Positions 33,924-46,800 of a stretch of DNA of 64,000 nucleotides are shown piece after piece (within the stretch, counting starts at the first letter, position 1; the number at the start of each line of letters is the position of its first letter). The stretch is from Evernia prunastri (lineage: Eukaryota > Ascomycota > Lecanoromycetes > Lecanorales > Parmeliaceae). The DNA lies in assembly GCA_003184365.1 (NCBI GenBank), contig NKYR01000019.1:62001-126000 (forward strand), read 5' to 3'. The notes beneath the pieces were generated by a model, which did no database searches, was not told the origin of the DNA, and was given only the letters and a program-made list of their open reading frames with translations. The position numbers and the translations under genes are program-made.

Positions 33924-35313
33924 GTCGTTGTCAATGTAGTCAGGTGGACTCGTTGCAGCTGCCTCGACTGAAAGATCCGTCAATTTGTTCGTAATCACTG
34001 CCTTCGTTTGTTTGTTTGATGGTGGGACGGTGGAGGGCATGATTGTTGGGCGCATTTGGATTGAGTGCTTGTTTGTGTATGTTCGCACCTCAATATGCCA
34101 GCACCAAGCTACCAGCCTGGACAAGGGTCTACGTGTAATGATTATCATTCTCCGTAAATGAAATCAGGTGCCCACATACTAGTCAATAAGAGTGTTACCG
34201 TCTACCTACTTGAACGCTACCCTCCGAGCTCTCTTCCATTATAGAGCTAAAACTTTCCACCTCCTTGGAGATACAGCCGTCACCTCAGCCTTCGTTAAAG
34301 GTTATCCTCAAGTCTAGTACAGCTTTCACTAAGGGAGCGAATGCGAGTTGCCTTGTAGTGCGAATGAAGGCTCAAACACAGGTCCTTCCATCTTGGCTTG
34401 GAAGTATGTAGAGATATGCTCGCGTCTAGAGCTCAAAATGACGAATACTACTGATGGGGACCTGAGGACTAGCTTCTCGTACTGTCGAGGAAAAGCCGGG
34501 ATGTCCATGGCAACCAACACGTACCAGTGTGAAATCGGGTAGGAAGAGACAATCAAACCGAGCTGATTAGGCAGCGCGGGGCGAGAAGCTGGATCGTCGC
34601 AAGCACAGCCGTCTCGAAGAAGCGGCCTCGAGGGTGTTACGAACGCTTCAGCTGGTAGATGCGCAGTGCATCTAAACCAACGCCAGCATCCATCCAGAGA
34701 GCAAGTAGGAGCTGAAAATTTTGAATCTCGGACTCTCGTTCACCTCGGGGCTTTTTGTCTGCCGTGAGAGATCCCCGAGCCGTATGTCAGCTAGCAGAGG
34801 GGCAGTGGCATTTATTCGGGGACGCCGTCGCTCTGGATCAATATCGTAGTGAAGGCGCAGTACAGCAGCTTGATAGGGTCGCCGGCTAAAGAAATCATCG
34901 GCAGTGCAAACGTCGATCTTGAGCTCAAAACAAGGCACACAGGGTGTGGGGACTACGGCAACAAGAAGAAGGCCCAAGGAGTCCGTTACTGAAAGTTGGA
35001 TGTGGTTGGAAAACAGCGTGGGATATCGAATTAAATAAGGTAGTAATTGTCTGGATAATCCGCTAGTATACGCTTTACCCGATAGAAAGCTAGCGTGGCC
35101 GCCTTACCGCACCCGGTAATCCACATGGGTCGGAGAGGTCTCGACTCTCGACTATTCTCTCATCCTTTGAACTTCTCACGCTCGCGTAACTTCATATCCA
35201 CCAAACCCATACCGAGTAGGAGTAGCTCATGGCGACTCGCTCACTGATGACAGCCCCCAGTCGTACGCACGAATACAATTGACCGCATCCACAACCTTCC
35301 CCACCCACCGCAA
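33924..35313. other. intergenic, no gene recognised
   Basis: Short frames only; a minus-strand frame at 34672-34977 (101 codons) has no family resemblance. No repeats stand out. Confidence 0.4.
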
Positions 35314-35856
35314 ATGTCCGCCTCCCCCCCGCCCGAACCCCCATGGGCCCACTACCGGATCGGCCGGGGCGAAACCGGCGTCCTGACCCACGAGCCCTAC
35401 AAGACCGCCCTGCTGCCCCTCTGGCGCTTCCGCACGGCGGCCCTGGCCCGGAAATCCGCCTCGGACCTCTGGGGCGCGTTCCTGGCCTACGGCGAGGAAG
35501 ACGACTTCGTGGGCATGGACATGGCGCGCAAGTTCCTGCAGATGGGCATGACGCGCGCGAGGCGGTACGCGAACCACAAGGGGGGCAGGAAGTATGCGCC
35601 GGCGGCGGCGGGTGCGGGTGGTAAGGGCGGCGGCGGCGGGGAGGTACTACTGGGTGGGGATGGGTGGGAAGGTTCGGAGGGTTGGAGGGAGAAGGATGAA
35701 GCTTCCCGAATTTTCAAGGGGGTGTGGGAGAAGGCCAAGGGGTGGGAGGGCTATCAGGTGAAGAAGGCCGAGTTTCTGAAACGGCAGAAGGAGTGGGATA
35801 AGCAGAGAAGAGGCGAGTTGGGGCGAGGAAGCAGGAAAAAGGCAACAGGGGAATAG
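35314..35856 (+). CDS. DUF4385-family protein, 180 aa
   Basis: A single-exon frame. It contains the family signature: YRIGRGETGVLTHEPYKTAL, then LPLWRFRTAALARKSA, and DDFVGMDMARKFLQMGMTRA followed by RRYANHKGGRKY. This family occurs in bacteria and fungi and its function is unknown. A Gly-rich linker (residues about 95-115) separates it from a charged C-terminal helix (WEGYQVKKAEFLKRQKEWDK). No signal peptide or membrane segment. The frame, length and motif density make the gene secure. Confidence 0.85.
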   Translation: MSASPPPEPPWAHYRIGRGETGVLTHEPYKTALLPLWRFRTAALARKSASDLWGAFLAYGEEDDFVGMDMARKFLQMGMTRARRYANHKGGRKYAPAAAGAGGKGGGGGEVLLGGDGWEGSEGWREKDEASRIFKGVWEKAKGWEGYQVKKAEFLKRQKEWDKQRRGELGRGSRKKATGE

Positions 35857-36292
35857 GACTGATAAGAGATAACTAGGAAAAAGATTTTCACAATTCAGGC
35901 TTTGTGTGGTTTCAACACTGGAGCCAGTATAGTATGCACATGCTTAATTGTGTCAGAGACTCTAGTCCCCATGCAGAACCTGCAATTACAAATGCTGTAT
36001 CCCACTAACCCGTTCTTTCCCCTTGCATTACGGAGAATACATACGAGTGCCTTGGAAGCGAATGATCTCAGCCTAAGAATAAGCGCCTTCGCCTATGGTG
36101 AAAGCCAAAAAACCCGCTGAACCCCCTGGCTGATGTGCGAACGCGAGAGCCTCATGTGACGAGAGGCAAAAGAAATGTCTTGCGAGTGTAGAACGATTGC
36201 CCACCCCAGATCCCTGACCGATATTGGTCTTTTGAGGTTTCAGCGGGTCACGTCGTTCATTCCGCATCGGGATAACAGGACAGTCACAGCCA
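35857..36292. other. intergenic spacer between convergent genes
   Basis: No gene seen. It contains the 3' regions of the DUF4385 gene and of the minus-strand gene ending at 36293. Confidence 0.4.
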
Positions 36293-39200
36293 TTAGTGAA
36301 CCGGATTTGTGGGACGTGGGCCCCAAGCGGAATGGTTCTTAGTAGGCGGTCGTGTCTGTGGATTTGGTCCACCTTGCGAGATGTTTCTCTGGGGTCCACC
36401 GTGAGACGTCTTTGGGTTGTGACTTGAATTCTGACCGGGGTTCTGGCCGAAGCTTCCTAAGTTATCTCGAGGCTTGTAGGGCTTGCCCGGCTTCATATTC
36501 CCTGAAGCGTTCCGTGGGCGCTGCACTCCTTGGCCTGGATTCTGTGCATTTGAGCGGGGCAATGGCACGGATTTTGAGATTGCCATGCCAGCCAACTTGA
36601 CGAAGACGAGGGCAATTCCATTGTTGGTGGCAAGCTTCTTTTCTATCAGTAAGGGTTCTTTGCTGGTAGCTTCGACTTCCTTGCTTGATCTCGACTGTTT
36701 ATACTGGCCTCTTCTCATAGACTTGGCAGGCGACCATCCAATCTCTGGTGCTTTGCTCGGGATCAGTACAGCTGGAAGCGATCCAAATTCACGGTTTTCG
36801 AATAGAGCTTCTTCATCTTCCATAGCTTTAGAAGACACTTCAAGTGATCGACTAGTCGCCTCACCATTTTTGGGAGGAAGTGTGACAGATGCGGAAAACT
36901 GGACTTCCGGCGAGTCCAACGGGACTTTCGTTGCAGAAAACTCGGCCACATGAGCAAACTTTTTCTCTGGCGAAGTCTTCTTGACACCCAGCAACCCGTT
37001 AAATCTATCCTGCCACGAGGGATTATTGACAAGTGGTTGCGAGGCAGCGCGCAAGGGCGTCACTCGTACTTCTGGCATTTTTGGAGACTGCGCTGGAGTC
37101 ACGACCGAGGGCGGTAGCCTTACCTTCGGCTTTTCTTTCATGAATGGAAGATTGACTAATGGACGTCCTCGGTCACCTGTAAAGGCTGGATGAATGTCAT
37201 TATCCGGTGGAGGAGGCGACGGAGACCGAGCATAGCCTGGCAAGAATGGCTGGACACCTTGAAAATGGGGTTGGATGCCTCTTCCTGCACTAGGAAAAAA
37301 ACGTGATCCACGACCAACGCCTGCTGCCATAGCAGGAGGAATACCCGCCGTATTGGTGAATGAGGAATTGCGAACATCTCCATTTATCTGAGAGGCAACG
37401 TTCGGGCCATGCGTGTTTTGGCCTCTCGAAACACCGATAATGTGCCGCTGTCCACCATGTTCATCGACTTTGACTTGTCGCCAAGTCTCGTTCATGACAG
37501 ATAGCGAAGGTTCGTGAGCAATGCCCGTTCGTGCTTCCTCTGCCAGCCTGGCCGCGTGCTGTTGTGCAAGTTGACGATTCTTTTCCGCATCTGCAATATG
37601 GAAATTACCCCAGGCAGCCAAGGTTGATTTTTGAGGTTCCGGACGACTTGATGGCCCTTCAGTGGTGCTGATTTGAGGTCTTGGTTGTGCCCCTGGACCA
37701 GCCTGGGGTGGCGAGATCCGTTGGTCCCCACTCGTCGTTCGGCTGGTTGTCTCGGGTCTCATCGAAGGTGTGGGAGCCTCGGAAAAGGGGTAAGTAGGAA
37801 TAGTTTGGAAGTCCTCAACCGCGGGTGTTGGGCTCATGTCGTTGGCTCGAGCATGGATGATTTCGCGTAGTCGCTGAAAGTGTCTTGGAGGACCAATTGG
37901 TGCAAGGGCAGGTGATGAAAACTGCTCTTGCTGTCTTGACTGTGATCTTTGTACGCTTCTGTCAAACGTACCATTGCCCAGGGTCCTGTGTTGAGTCGGC
38001 GGACCCCACACGCTGTTTGATACAGATTGTTCTCTTGCCAGGCCAGTATTTTGTCCATTCCAACCTGAATAACCATTATTGTCTCTTGAACCGTTATTCC
38101 AGGGTTGTTGTCTTTGCTCTCGGAGATGTTGAACATCGGGAGGTGATTTTTGTGGGAGAGAATCTGTCTGCTTATGCACCCCGTTAACCAGCGGCGACGG
38201 TAATTGCTCATTTCCCTCAGCTTTGGTTTCTAGACCCGGCGGTGAGACTAGCTGACTTGGAGCCTGGGCCCTAGTCCTCTCCACCATCAGACGTTCACTA
38301 CCAAGTTGCGTTAGGTTGTTTGAGGGAGTACCATGTACTCTCATCATTCCATACTGCAGAGGGGTTCCGGATGCATCAGGCACTGGCGGTTTCGGCGGCG
38401 ACAGCGGCATAGATGGAGGAGGTTCTTGTAATTGAGAAGGAGTTTGACGAACACCTGGCGTAGCTTCCAATTTCTCGGTTTCCTTCTGCCCAACGACGAT
38501 TGATCCAGCATCTCTCTTTTCGATAGCCTTCTTCTCCGGTTCCCTTTTCTCTTCCAAAGGAGGCAGGCCGAGCTTCTCCATCTTCAATCGAATCCGTTCT
38601 TTCTTTGCTGCCTCTTCTCGCTCCTCTTCCTCTTTCTTGCGTTTTATGGCCAACTCTCGCTTCTCTTTCATAAGCTGCTTTTGAGCGGCTACGTCATCGC
38701 GGGTACTAGGGACAGTGGATTCAGATGCAATATTCCTGTTCTGGTAAGTTGGTCCTGTTACAGAGCCAGGCTCTTGTGACAGTTGAGAGTGCTGCAAAGC
38801 AGGAGATTGCACAGCCGATTGTGGTAGCTGCTGAGCTGGAGAGGATCCATGCTGTGAAACCTGGTTTGGCCCAAAGCCAGGAGTTGACGGGGACTGTAAA
38901 GGCTGCGACTCTCGACGCTGCTGAAGAGACTCATGCGGTATTCTTGGCAGGTCTGTTCCCTTATTCATTGAAGTCCTGCGACCTTGGGGTCCACTATCTC
39001 CGCTCACGGTAGAGGAACCTCGCCGAGTCCAAGGGGCCGCATCCTGTTGACTTCCAGAGCGATGCGTCTGAAAAGCAGCGGACGGCTCTGCAGGACCGTG
39101 CTGGTCATGCCCTCTTTGAAGTACGGACGGTAGCCGGAAGTTCTGATCTTTCCGGACAGATCCTCGACGACCAGTATTAGCGGGCTCATATTGGCCAGAT

Positions 39201-40401
39201 TGCGCATTATATAGTTGTCCAAGATTGCCATTTTGAGTGTCCCTTCTTGTGCGAGTGAAATCGTCTGCAGCAATTTCCATAGCTACCGGAGGTGGCGGGG
39301 GCGGGGGAATGGCGTTACTTCCAGGAGGATCATTCTGAGGCGGTCGAGATGTAGAGGAAAGGCTTGGAGGGTTGATCTCACTAGGAGGGACCTTTTCAAC
39401 AGGGGGTAATGATGCCCATGGCGACCTGACAGGGGCCGGTGCAGCAGGCTTCGCGACCAGTGTTGGCTTTTCTGAAGGTGTCTTCAAGACCAGTCCCCCA
39501 GACTTAGGTTGCGCAGCTGAACGAGGCTTCAACACGGTCGCGTTTGGCCCAACGGTAGTGGTGGGCTTCTGCTGCGCAGCTAATTTAGCCTTGTTTTCTT
39601 CGGCTTGCCGTTCCTTTGCTCTCGAAGCTGCCGCTTGTTCCTCAGCAAGAATGGCAGCGGAGTCATTTTGTGACAGTGTTATCTTGGTGCCATCGTTCCA
39701 TTCAATCGTCTCCGGCGCCCAGTCGTCTTCATCGTCATCGATATCCGCCCATTTAGATTCTTTACCGTCTCCATCCGCCTGCAGCCGAGTAGCGAGATGT
39801 ATGCCATACTGCTGTTTGAGCTCCTCGTCCGTAAAATGCTTCTGTGCCGGTTGGGGGGCAGCTAAAGCGGTATCAGCACCGGCATGTTGGCTAGCTGTTC
39901 AGGGCTCATCTTACCTCTGTTCCTATTCCATACTTGCATTGGATCCGGACCAGATGCTCCGTGTTTGGTTCCGAAATGCGAAGGCTTGGGTGTTGACACC
40001 TTGTTTCCACTTGCGGTCTTCGCAACGAGCCGGGGTCGAGGTGCTGGAGGAAGGGCATTGCCAGCGGTCGCTGGACTTGCGGCTTTGACTGTCAGCTTTC
40101 ATCATCTGTATCCAGATGATTTGGGGTTACCATTATCGCCGTTGGTTTTGGCAGCTGACGTGGTCGGTGTGCCCGCTTTCGCGAGGAAGTTCTTCGTAAC
40201 AGATACCGCCTTGAATGTTGCAGGCTTCTTGACAGAGTTGGATCGAGCATGGTGCTTAGTGTCTGATTCATCCTTGCTTGTAGCTTCTGACTGAGGAAGT
40301 CCGCCTGTGTCGGTATCCGAGCCAATACTGCCATCGAGTGCTATCTGCTCCGCCGGTGCGTCGGCTGTTTCCTGCTCAGGTACATGATCGATAGATGACA
40401 T
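36293..40401 (-). CDS. large low-complexity protein, 1337 aa, conserved acidic/Trp N-terminal motif
   Basis: Three exons join in frame: 40401-40131, 40088-39915 and 39861-36293, with introns of 42 and 53 bp. The N-terminal third has a motif I associate with a conserved Pezizomycotina protein: DPMQVWNRNR, then FTDEELKQQYGIHLATRLQA, and KWADIDDDEDDWAPETIEW followed by NDGTKITL. The remainder is Pro/Ser/Gln rich, with a charged predicted coiled coil (KQLMKEKRELAIKRKKEEEE near residues 420-440) and an Asn/Gly/Pro-rich tail. No membrane segment. Such composition is common in RNA-granule or translation-associated proteins, but that is inference. Divergent from the polynucleotide kinase gene, sharing a 705-bp upstream region. 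Confidence 0.8.
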
Positions 40402-41106
40402 ACGTAGTGAGATAATGTGTCGGCAGGGTAGTGTGACTGAGGATTGGATGGGCACCGAAGATATGGCGTGTGGTCGCTTGAGGTTGATGTGTGAGTGACT
40501 CGAACACAAGATGTTCTTAGGTTGGCTTTGGCTTTGACTAGTGTCTACAGGAGTCTTGGCACCAAATCGACAAGGGGCGGATTTATTGTGGTCACGTTAT
40601 GTTAAGAATATCAAGAGCAACTGCAACTTAAAATCCTAGGCGATGACTTTCTATACTCTACGGAGCTGTGTCACCAGAGTGATTGCAGTTGCAATTGTGT
40701 TCATGTGTAATTATGTGTTAAGGAGTGTTTAGATGATGTCTGTAACCTATAGCGTGCGTGAATTCTCGCACCTAAAAAGTTGTAGACGCTAGGTCCTATT
40801 GAAAATGAAAAACCTAGCTCACTCGACAATCTCTTAAGCGTTCGATGATATATGACTTTTTGCAATGTATTGACTGACAGTTTCGGAAATAAGAGTGATT
40901 AAATCTGAAGAGTCTCAGATGTTGCGGAGACCTTTGCCAAGCCTTTTCAATACACCAAAGTAGGGTAATACTACGGCTAGCTCATCTTGGCATCTCACTC
41001 AAACAGCATCCTCGAAAGGCTCGTTAAATTCAGGGCTATATGATACTTCCAGCAGTTAAAAACAATTCGCCTTCGTGCGTAGAGTCTCGTCATTGCAAAA
41101 ACACCA
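40402..41106. promoter_or_regulatory. shared divergent upstream region
   Basis: Separates two divergently transcribed genes (starts at 40401 minus and 41107 plus). No specific binding site is claimed. Confidence 0.35.
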
Positions 41107-42608
41107 ATGGCTAACCTCGTATGGGAAATTCTTCGAACACGAGGAATAGTCCTGATTGGGAAATACTCCAACTCTAGCGGCGATGTCAGTAGAAGGTGTT
41201 CCTCAGGGGAAAAGATAAAGGTTGCTGTCATTGATTTGGTAAATCTGTTGCACTTTCCTCGGTCGACTGCCAGATCTCACTGATACGTACTTAGAACAAG
41301 ACTCTTATTGCTTCAAAATCTGGAGTTTTGCATGGCGTCGACGAGAATGACTGGAAATGGTGGGACGACAATGTCCCAATTAAATTACGCGCATTCTACG
41401 ACCGAGGATATGTAATCGTCATCACATCCAATCAAGGTCGATTGACCGACTTCAATGGAGACGAGTCAGCTGAAGCAAAGCCGTTCAAATACAAAATGGA
41501 ATTGATCTTGAAAGAACTAGGTGTCTCAGCGACTTTAATCATAGCGTGCGCCAACGACTTTTACCGCAAGCCTCGTCCTGGCATCTGGTCACTGATACCT
41601 AGTTACACAGGCAATCAAGGCCTCGAGATCGACAATAGTGAGTCATTTGTAGTTGGCGACGCCGCCGGTAGAAAGAAAGACCATTCAGACTCAGATCTAC
41701 ACCTCGCCCTAAATCTGGGCGTAAATTTCTATACTCCCGAGGAATTCTTCCAGGGCCAAGCGCGAGAGCCGTTAGGACACAAGTTTGACCCCAGCAGCTA
41801 TACCCGGAATGTTAAGTTTGACGGCCAAGGATCCACAGATTTACACGCTGACGGTCTAGCCGTGACTTCGGCTACGTTTCCGGATCCTCGCGTACAATCT
41901 CTTATTGTGTTCATAGGCCTGCCTGGAGCCGGCAAAACGACATTCTACAACCACTTCCTAGCATCACTTGGTTACAAGCGGGCTACAAGCGGGGATCTAG
42001 GAGCTCTAGACGATGTTGGAAGGGTCGCCGACGGATGGCTGAACCAAGGACTATCGGCATGAAGCTCTTTTATATCCTCTCCTTGGTTGCATTACTGACA
42101 GATTCAAGGTAATAATTGGTACCGCCCCTTCCCCTCGTAGTCAACATACAGTACCTCACGCTCAAAGATCACTCGAATATCGATACCGCGACAAGGAGGC
42201 CGTGGATATCACTGGCGCGAAGTCATCGAGTCAAAGCACAAGCCTTCTGTTTCACCACTCCTGTCGACTTGTGCCTACACAATGATTCCTTCCGAGCGCT
42301 TGCAAGACAGGAGGTATCACAGCCACGCCTGCCTGTAATGTGGGTCATTTATTTACTAATACCAGCAGTGCAACCCAGAACAAAAGCCTATATTCCCCAG
42401 AATACCTTTTTTGGATTTGGTTTCCCGATTGGAAAAGCCCAAGGCGGATGAAGGCTTCGACCAGATCACAGACATAGATTTTGTGGTGAGTTCGGCCCAA
42501 GTCCACTCATTGGGGACATTATGCGTGAAGCCCAATTGACCTAATGACTAAATAAAGTGGCGTGGTACGGTGGAGGAGCTTGAGATCTGGGAAAGATACT
42601 GGCATTAG
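41107..42608 (+). CDS. polynucleotide kinase 3'-phosphatase-like protein, 405 aa
   Basis: PNKP enzymes restore 5'-phosphate and 3'-hydroxyl ends during DNA strand-break repair. Six exons fit: 41107-41238, 41295-42056, 42109-42118, 42168-42313, 42369-42485 and 42558-42608. The HAD-type phosphatase half shows VITSNQGRL, YRKPRPGIW and FVVGDAAGRKKDHSDSD. The kinase half has the P-loop GLPGAGKTT near residue 254, DHSNIDTATRRPW, AFCFTTPVDLCLHND, then FPRIPFLDLVSRLEKPKADE, and ends IWERYWH. Two oddities. The third exon is only 10 nt and is preceded by an intron with a GC donor. The phosphatase DxDxT box reads DLNKT, so the second Asp (general acid) is Asn45. Kinase residues look kept, so phosphatase activity is doubtful. 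The splice model restores the family's S-V-V-I-D-type segment exactly, which supports it. Confidence 0.8.
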
Positions 42609-42879
42609 GAGAGCAGGTTAATTACGGGATTATCAGTGTCATCTGGAAGTTAATCGTGACCGTCATTAGGACCTGTAGGGTATGATTGGATTGATCAAGT
42701 TGCATAATACTAATGAGGCAGGAGCTGGGTGTCCGGCACTATGACTACAGGGCTGAGTAGAGTACCCGAGCGGCTCGCGAATTGATATGTAGCCGGATCC
42801 TGGCGATTACTCTGCGAGTCCACGGTAGTAGATCCATCTTTTTCAACAGCTTATAAAGACAACTAGACCATTGGCAATA
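42609..42879. promoter_or_regulatory. intergenic upstream of cytidylyltransferase-like gene
   Basis: Short spacer with no gene; presumably the promoter of the gene at 42880. Confidence 0.3.
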
Positions 42880-43513
42880 ATGAACGAAGAAACGACGTTG
42901 AATTTTGGTAACGAGAAGAAGAAGGCGTCTTCAACCACAGTTTCGGCGAACCTCATAGGGTGCATGATTGAACCATCGCCCATGAGCCGACAAATGCGGG
43001 TTTATGTACACGGGGTGTTTGATCTCTTTCATATCGGGTAAGCTTCATTTCGATTGGGATTGCTTTGGCTGATATCCTTACTGCCACTCACGATTTCTCG
43101 AGTTAGCGAAGAACACTATCCCCAACACCCATCTTGTCGTGGGGGTCACAGAAGACATCGACACGGAAAGAGCCAAGGGTCTGACGGTTATGTCTGGCGC
43201 CGAACGATCAGAAGTTGTGAGAGCGTGTAAATGGGTGGATGAGGTCATTGAAGATTGTCCGCCTGTCTTGCTGCCGAAATTCTTCGAAGAGTACGCCATC
43301 GATTACTTTGCCCACGACGATGACTATCGGATGGCGCCAGGACAAGAGGACCCATATGCTTTCGTCAAACGAAATGGCAAGTTCTTGGTCATTCCAAGAA
43401 CAAGCGGAATAAGTACAACAAGCATCATAACCAGGATTATTCGAGACCGAGAGAAGTACATAGCTCGACAAGTCATGTCTGGGGTCCAGCCGGAGGAGAT
43501 GAATGTGTCCTGA
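42880..43513 (+). CDS. CTP:phosphocholine cytidylyltransferase-like protein with damaged splice acceptor
   Basis: Nucleotidylyltransferase of the choline/ethanolamine-phosphate cytidylyltransferase type. The motifs are VYVHGVFDLFHIG (HxGH), HLVVGVTEDIDTE, GLTVMSGAERSE, CKWVDEVIEDCP, DYFAHDDDYRM and RTSGISTTSIITRI. Exon 1 is 42880-43037 and exon 2 should be 43084-43513, together giving 195 residues with HxGH completed across the junction (G-H-S-R-F-L-E-L-A-K). The 46-bp intron has a normal GTAAGC donor but ends in TG, not AG, at 43082-43083. Known family enzymes are usually longer, with a membrane-binding tail missing here. It is a short paralogue, possibly recently inactivated by the acceptor mutation. 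The family call is strong. Confidence 0.75.
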
Positions 43514-43877
43514 GCACATACCTGGGGTACGACATAATGTCTTGAAGGTTCTATTCTGGTCTGTCAGAAGTCGTAGTGAGCGCTTTATGCCATATGGCAG
43601 CGAATAGTGGGGCCACGATTAGAAGATGTCTTGCTAAGGCTCGTTAAGGCTTAGTAAGGTAAGGTACCCTCGTACCTTAGGTAGTCCCTTAGTGCTTACT
43701 CCGTACAATCAATGCAGTGCACATCATTAGCTTCACTTCCTGAGACATGCTAAACCGTCTCAGTCCCATCAATCGTTCTAGGGTAATATTGACTGTTTCA
43801 ATTTGATCAGAAATCGTGTAACTAGGAATGTAATATTTGCTTGCTACCCCGTTAGCACTTTGCAGGGCTTGTTGACA
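43514..43877. other. intergenic spacer
   Basis: No gene. A short repeated GGTAAGG-like sequence near 43640-43680. Confidence 0.35.
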
Positions 43878-46800
43878 ATGCCGCCATCATCTTTGGACCG
43901 TCATGCCTATACAGTTGGGTGGATCTGTGCCCTGCCCAAGGAGATGACCGCAGCGGTGGCAATGCTGGATGACACCCACAATGACCTTGACCAACCTCCC
44001 TCAGACCACAATAGTTACACCCTCGGTCGCATAGGAAAGTCGAATGTCGTCATCGCTTGCTTACCTAGCGGCGAGATTGGCACAAATCCAGCGGCATCAG
44101 TCGCTACTCGCATGCTTGCTACATTCCCTTGCTTGAACATCGGATTAATGGTCGGAATTGGTGGTGGAGTTCCGAGCCACGACCATGACATTCGACTTGG
44201 TGATGTGGTAGTTTCCATGCCGGCTGATCGATATGGAGGGGTTGTGCAGCATGATCTCGGTAAGACTCTCAAAGATGGCCAATGGTTACGCATGGGCTTC
44301 TTGAATGGCCCGCCAGCCATCTTGAGAACGACCATTTCGAAATTGATGTCTCTCCATCAGGTTCAAGGCCACAAGATCCAAGAACATCTGTCAGAAATGG
44401 GAAGGAAGCATCCGAATCTGTCAAAAGACTTTACTCGTCACACTGCGCTCGTGGACATCTTGTTTGAGTCAGAACCCAGCGATCATGAAGGCTTCAACGA
44501 TTGGGTGAAAATTTTGCGCGAGCCTCGACCGCCTGACAGGCCTATAGAAGTACACTACGGATTGATTGCATCCGGCAACCAAGTCATCAAAAGTGGAAGG
44601 AGAAGAGATCAGCTGAGCAAAGAACTTGGAGGTGTTCTCTGCTTTGAGATGGAAGCCGCTGGCTTGATGAACGTTTTCCCTTGCGTAGTGATACGAGGCA
44701 TCTGCGATTATGCAGATGCCCATAAGCAGCATCAGTGGCAGGAGTACGCTGCTGCAGTTGCCGCAGCTTACGCAAAAGAGCTTATCAATACGCTTCCAAA
44801 TACAACAGCGGTGCCCATGCCAGCCATGCCAGGGGCATCAACGGCACCAAGTGTTGTCAAATCTGAAATATTCAGTAAGTACCCACAATGTTTTCTGCCT
44901 CCTGCCGAAAGGAACGCAAATTGTCGCAGCTATCACGGATTTTTTGCACCATACGATGAACAATCGTGCCTGACTTTTCCAGAACCCCATGTCCTCTTAC
45001 CCTTGTCCAGAAACAAAGGATTCGTTGGGCGCGAATCTGAAATGGAGAGGTTGGAGCACGGACTCTATTCGGAGGATGCGTGCCAACGGGTGGCGATCGT
45101 GGGTCTAGGTGGTGTAGGCAAGACTCAGATCGCACTGGAATTGGCTTATAGGAAGAGGGAGGATACGCCAGATCTCTCGATCTTTTGGGTGCCTGCAACG
45201 CAGCCTGCGGCCTTCGAACAAGCTTATCAGCGAATATATGAAAACCTACAGATACCTAGGATCACTGAAGATATTACAGACATCAAGCAACTTGTCAAAG
45301 AGAACCTGAGTAAAGACAGTATAGGTTCGTGGCTGCTGATCATTGACAATGCTGATGATAGCAAGATGCTATACGAAAGAGATGCCGAAGACTCTACTAC
45401 ACTTGCTTTGATCGACTACCTCCCGTTCAGTCGAAGAGGATCAATCGTATTCACAACACGAAGCCGAAAGATTGCAGTAAAGCTGGCAGGGAGTAATGTA
45501 ACCCAAGTGGGCTTGATGGAACCTGGTGATGCAAAAGAGATATTACGAGGATGCCTTCTTGACAAAGATTTTGTCTCAGACACAGAAGCGGCTACTAAGC
45601 TTCTTGACCTGCTTGGATACTTGCCCTTGGCGATTGTCCAAGCTGCAGCTTATATGAACGAAAATGACATATCGATCAAGGACTACACAGACTTATACAA
45701 CGGAAGCGAGAAGGAAATCATTGACATTTTGAGCGACGGCTTCGAGGACCAAGGCAGATACAGAGACGGTCAAAACTCAATTGCAAAGACTTGGTTAATT
45801 TCATTTAACCAAATCCAACGACAAACGCCACTTGCAATAGAGTATCTCTCAATCATGGCTTGCTTGCTCAATCAAGATATACCTCAATCGATCCTCCCAC
45901 AGGCATCAACCAAAAAGCAATTTATGGAGGCAGTCGGAACATTAACGGCTTATTCGCTTCTCGTCAGAATCGAGGACAGGAAAACCTTCGAGATACATAG
46001 CCTTGTACATTTAGCAACCCGTAATTGGCTGAGGAACACGGGCCAAATGGCAATATGGGCAGACAAGACTGTTGAGCGGTTGGCGGAAATAATACCGGCA
46101 GGCGGCTACCAGGACCGAGATATCTGGACAGCTTATCTACCACACGCAAGTCACCTCCTCAGGTCTCAAGACTTAGAGTTTCGAGAGCAGAAGTTCATCA
46201 CACTTTCGGATCACCTCGGAAGATGCCTCTACAGTAATGGAAGGTACGGTGAAGCGGAGCAGGTACATCGGCAAACGCTCGATTTGCGAATTCAGGCTCG
46301 AGGAGCAGAAGACCCCGACACTTTAATGAGCTCAGCGTGTCTTGCCGAAGCTCTGAGCCACCAAGGCAAATACGCGGAGGCAGAAAAACTGCACAGAGAG
46401 ACATTGGCGATTCGAAAGAGAACGCTAGGTATCGAGCATCCAGATGTCATGAATAGCATGCAATACCTTGCTCAGGCATTGGTTGGAGCAGGAGCTTACA
46501 GCGAGGGGGAAGAGATACACCGAACAACACGAGATCTTCGAGTCCAGGTGCTCCATCTCGAGCATCGGAGTACACTGACTAGTATGAGCTACCTAGCTGA
46601 AGTATTGAATCAGCAAGGTAAATACGAAGAAGCTGAAAAAATGCATCTGCAGACTCTGGACACCCGCATTAGATTGTTCGGACTCGATTTTCCAGCGACA
46701 CTCGCGAGCATGAGTTGTCTTGGAGTAACACAACGCAATCGAAAGAACTACGAAGCTGCCGAATTGACACAGCGGGAAGTACTTCGGCTCCGGATAAAGG

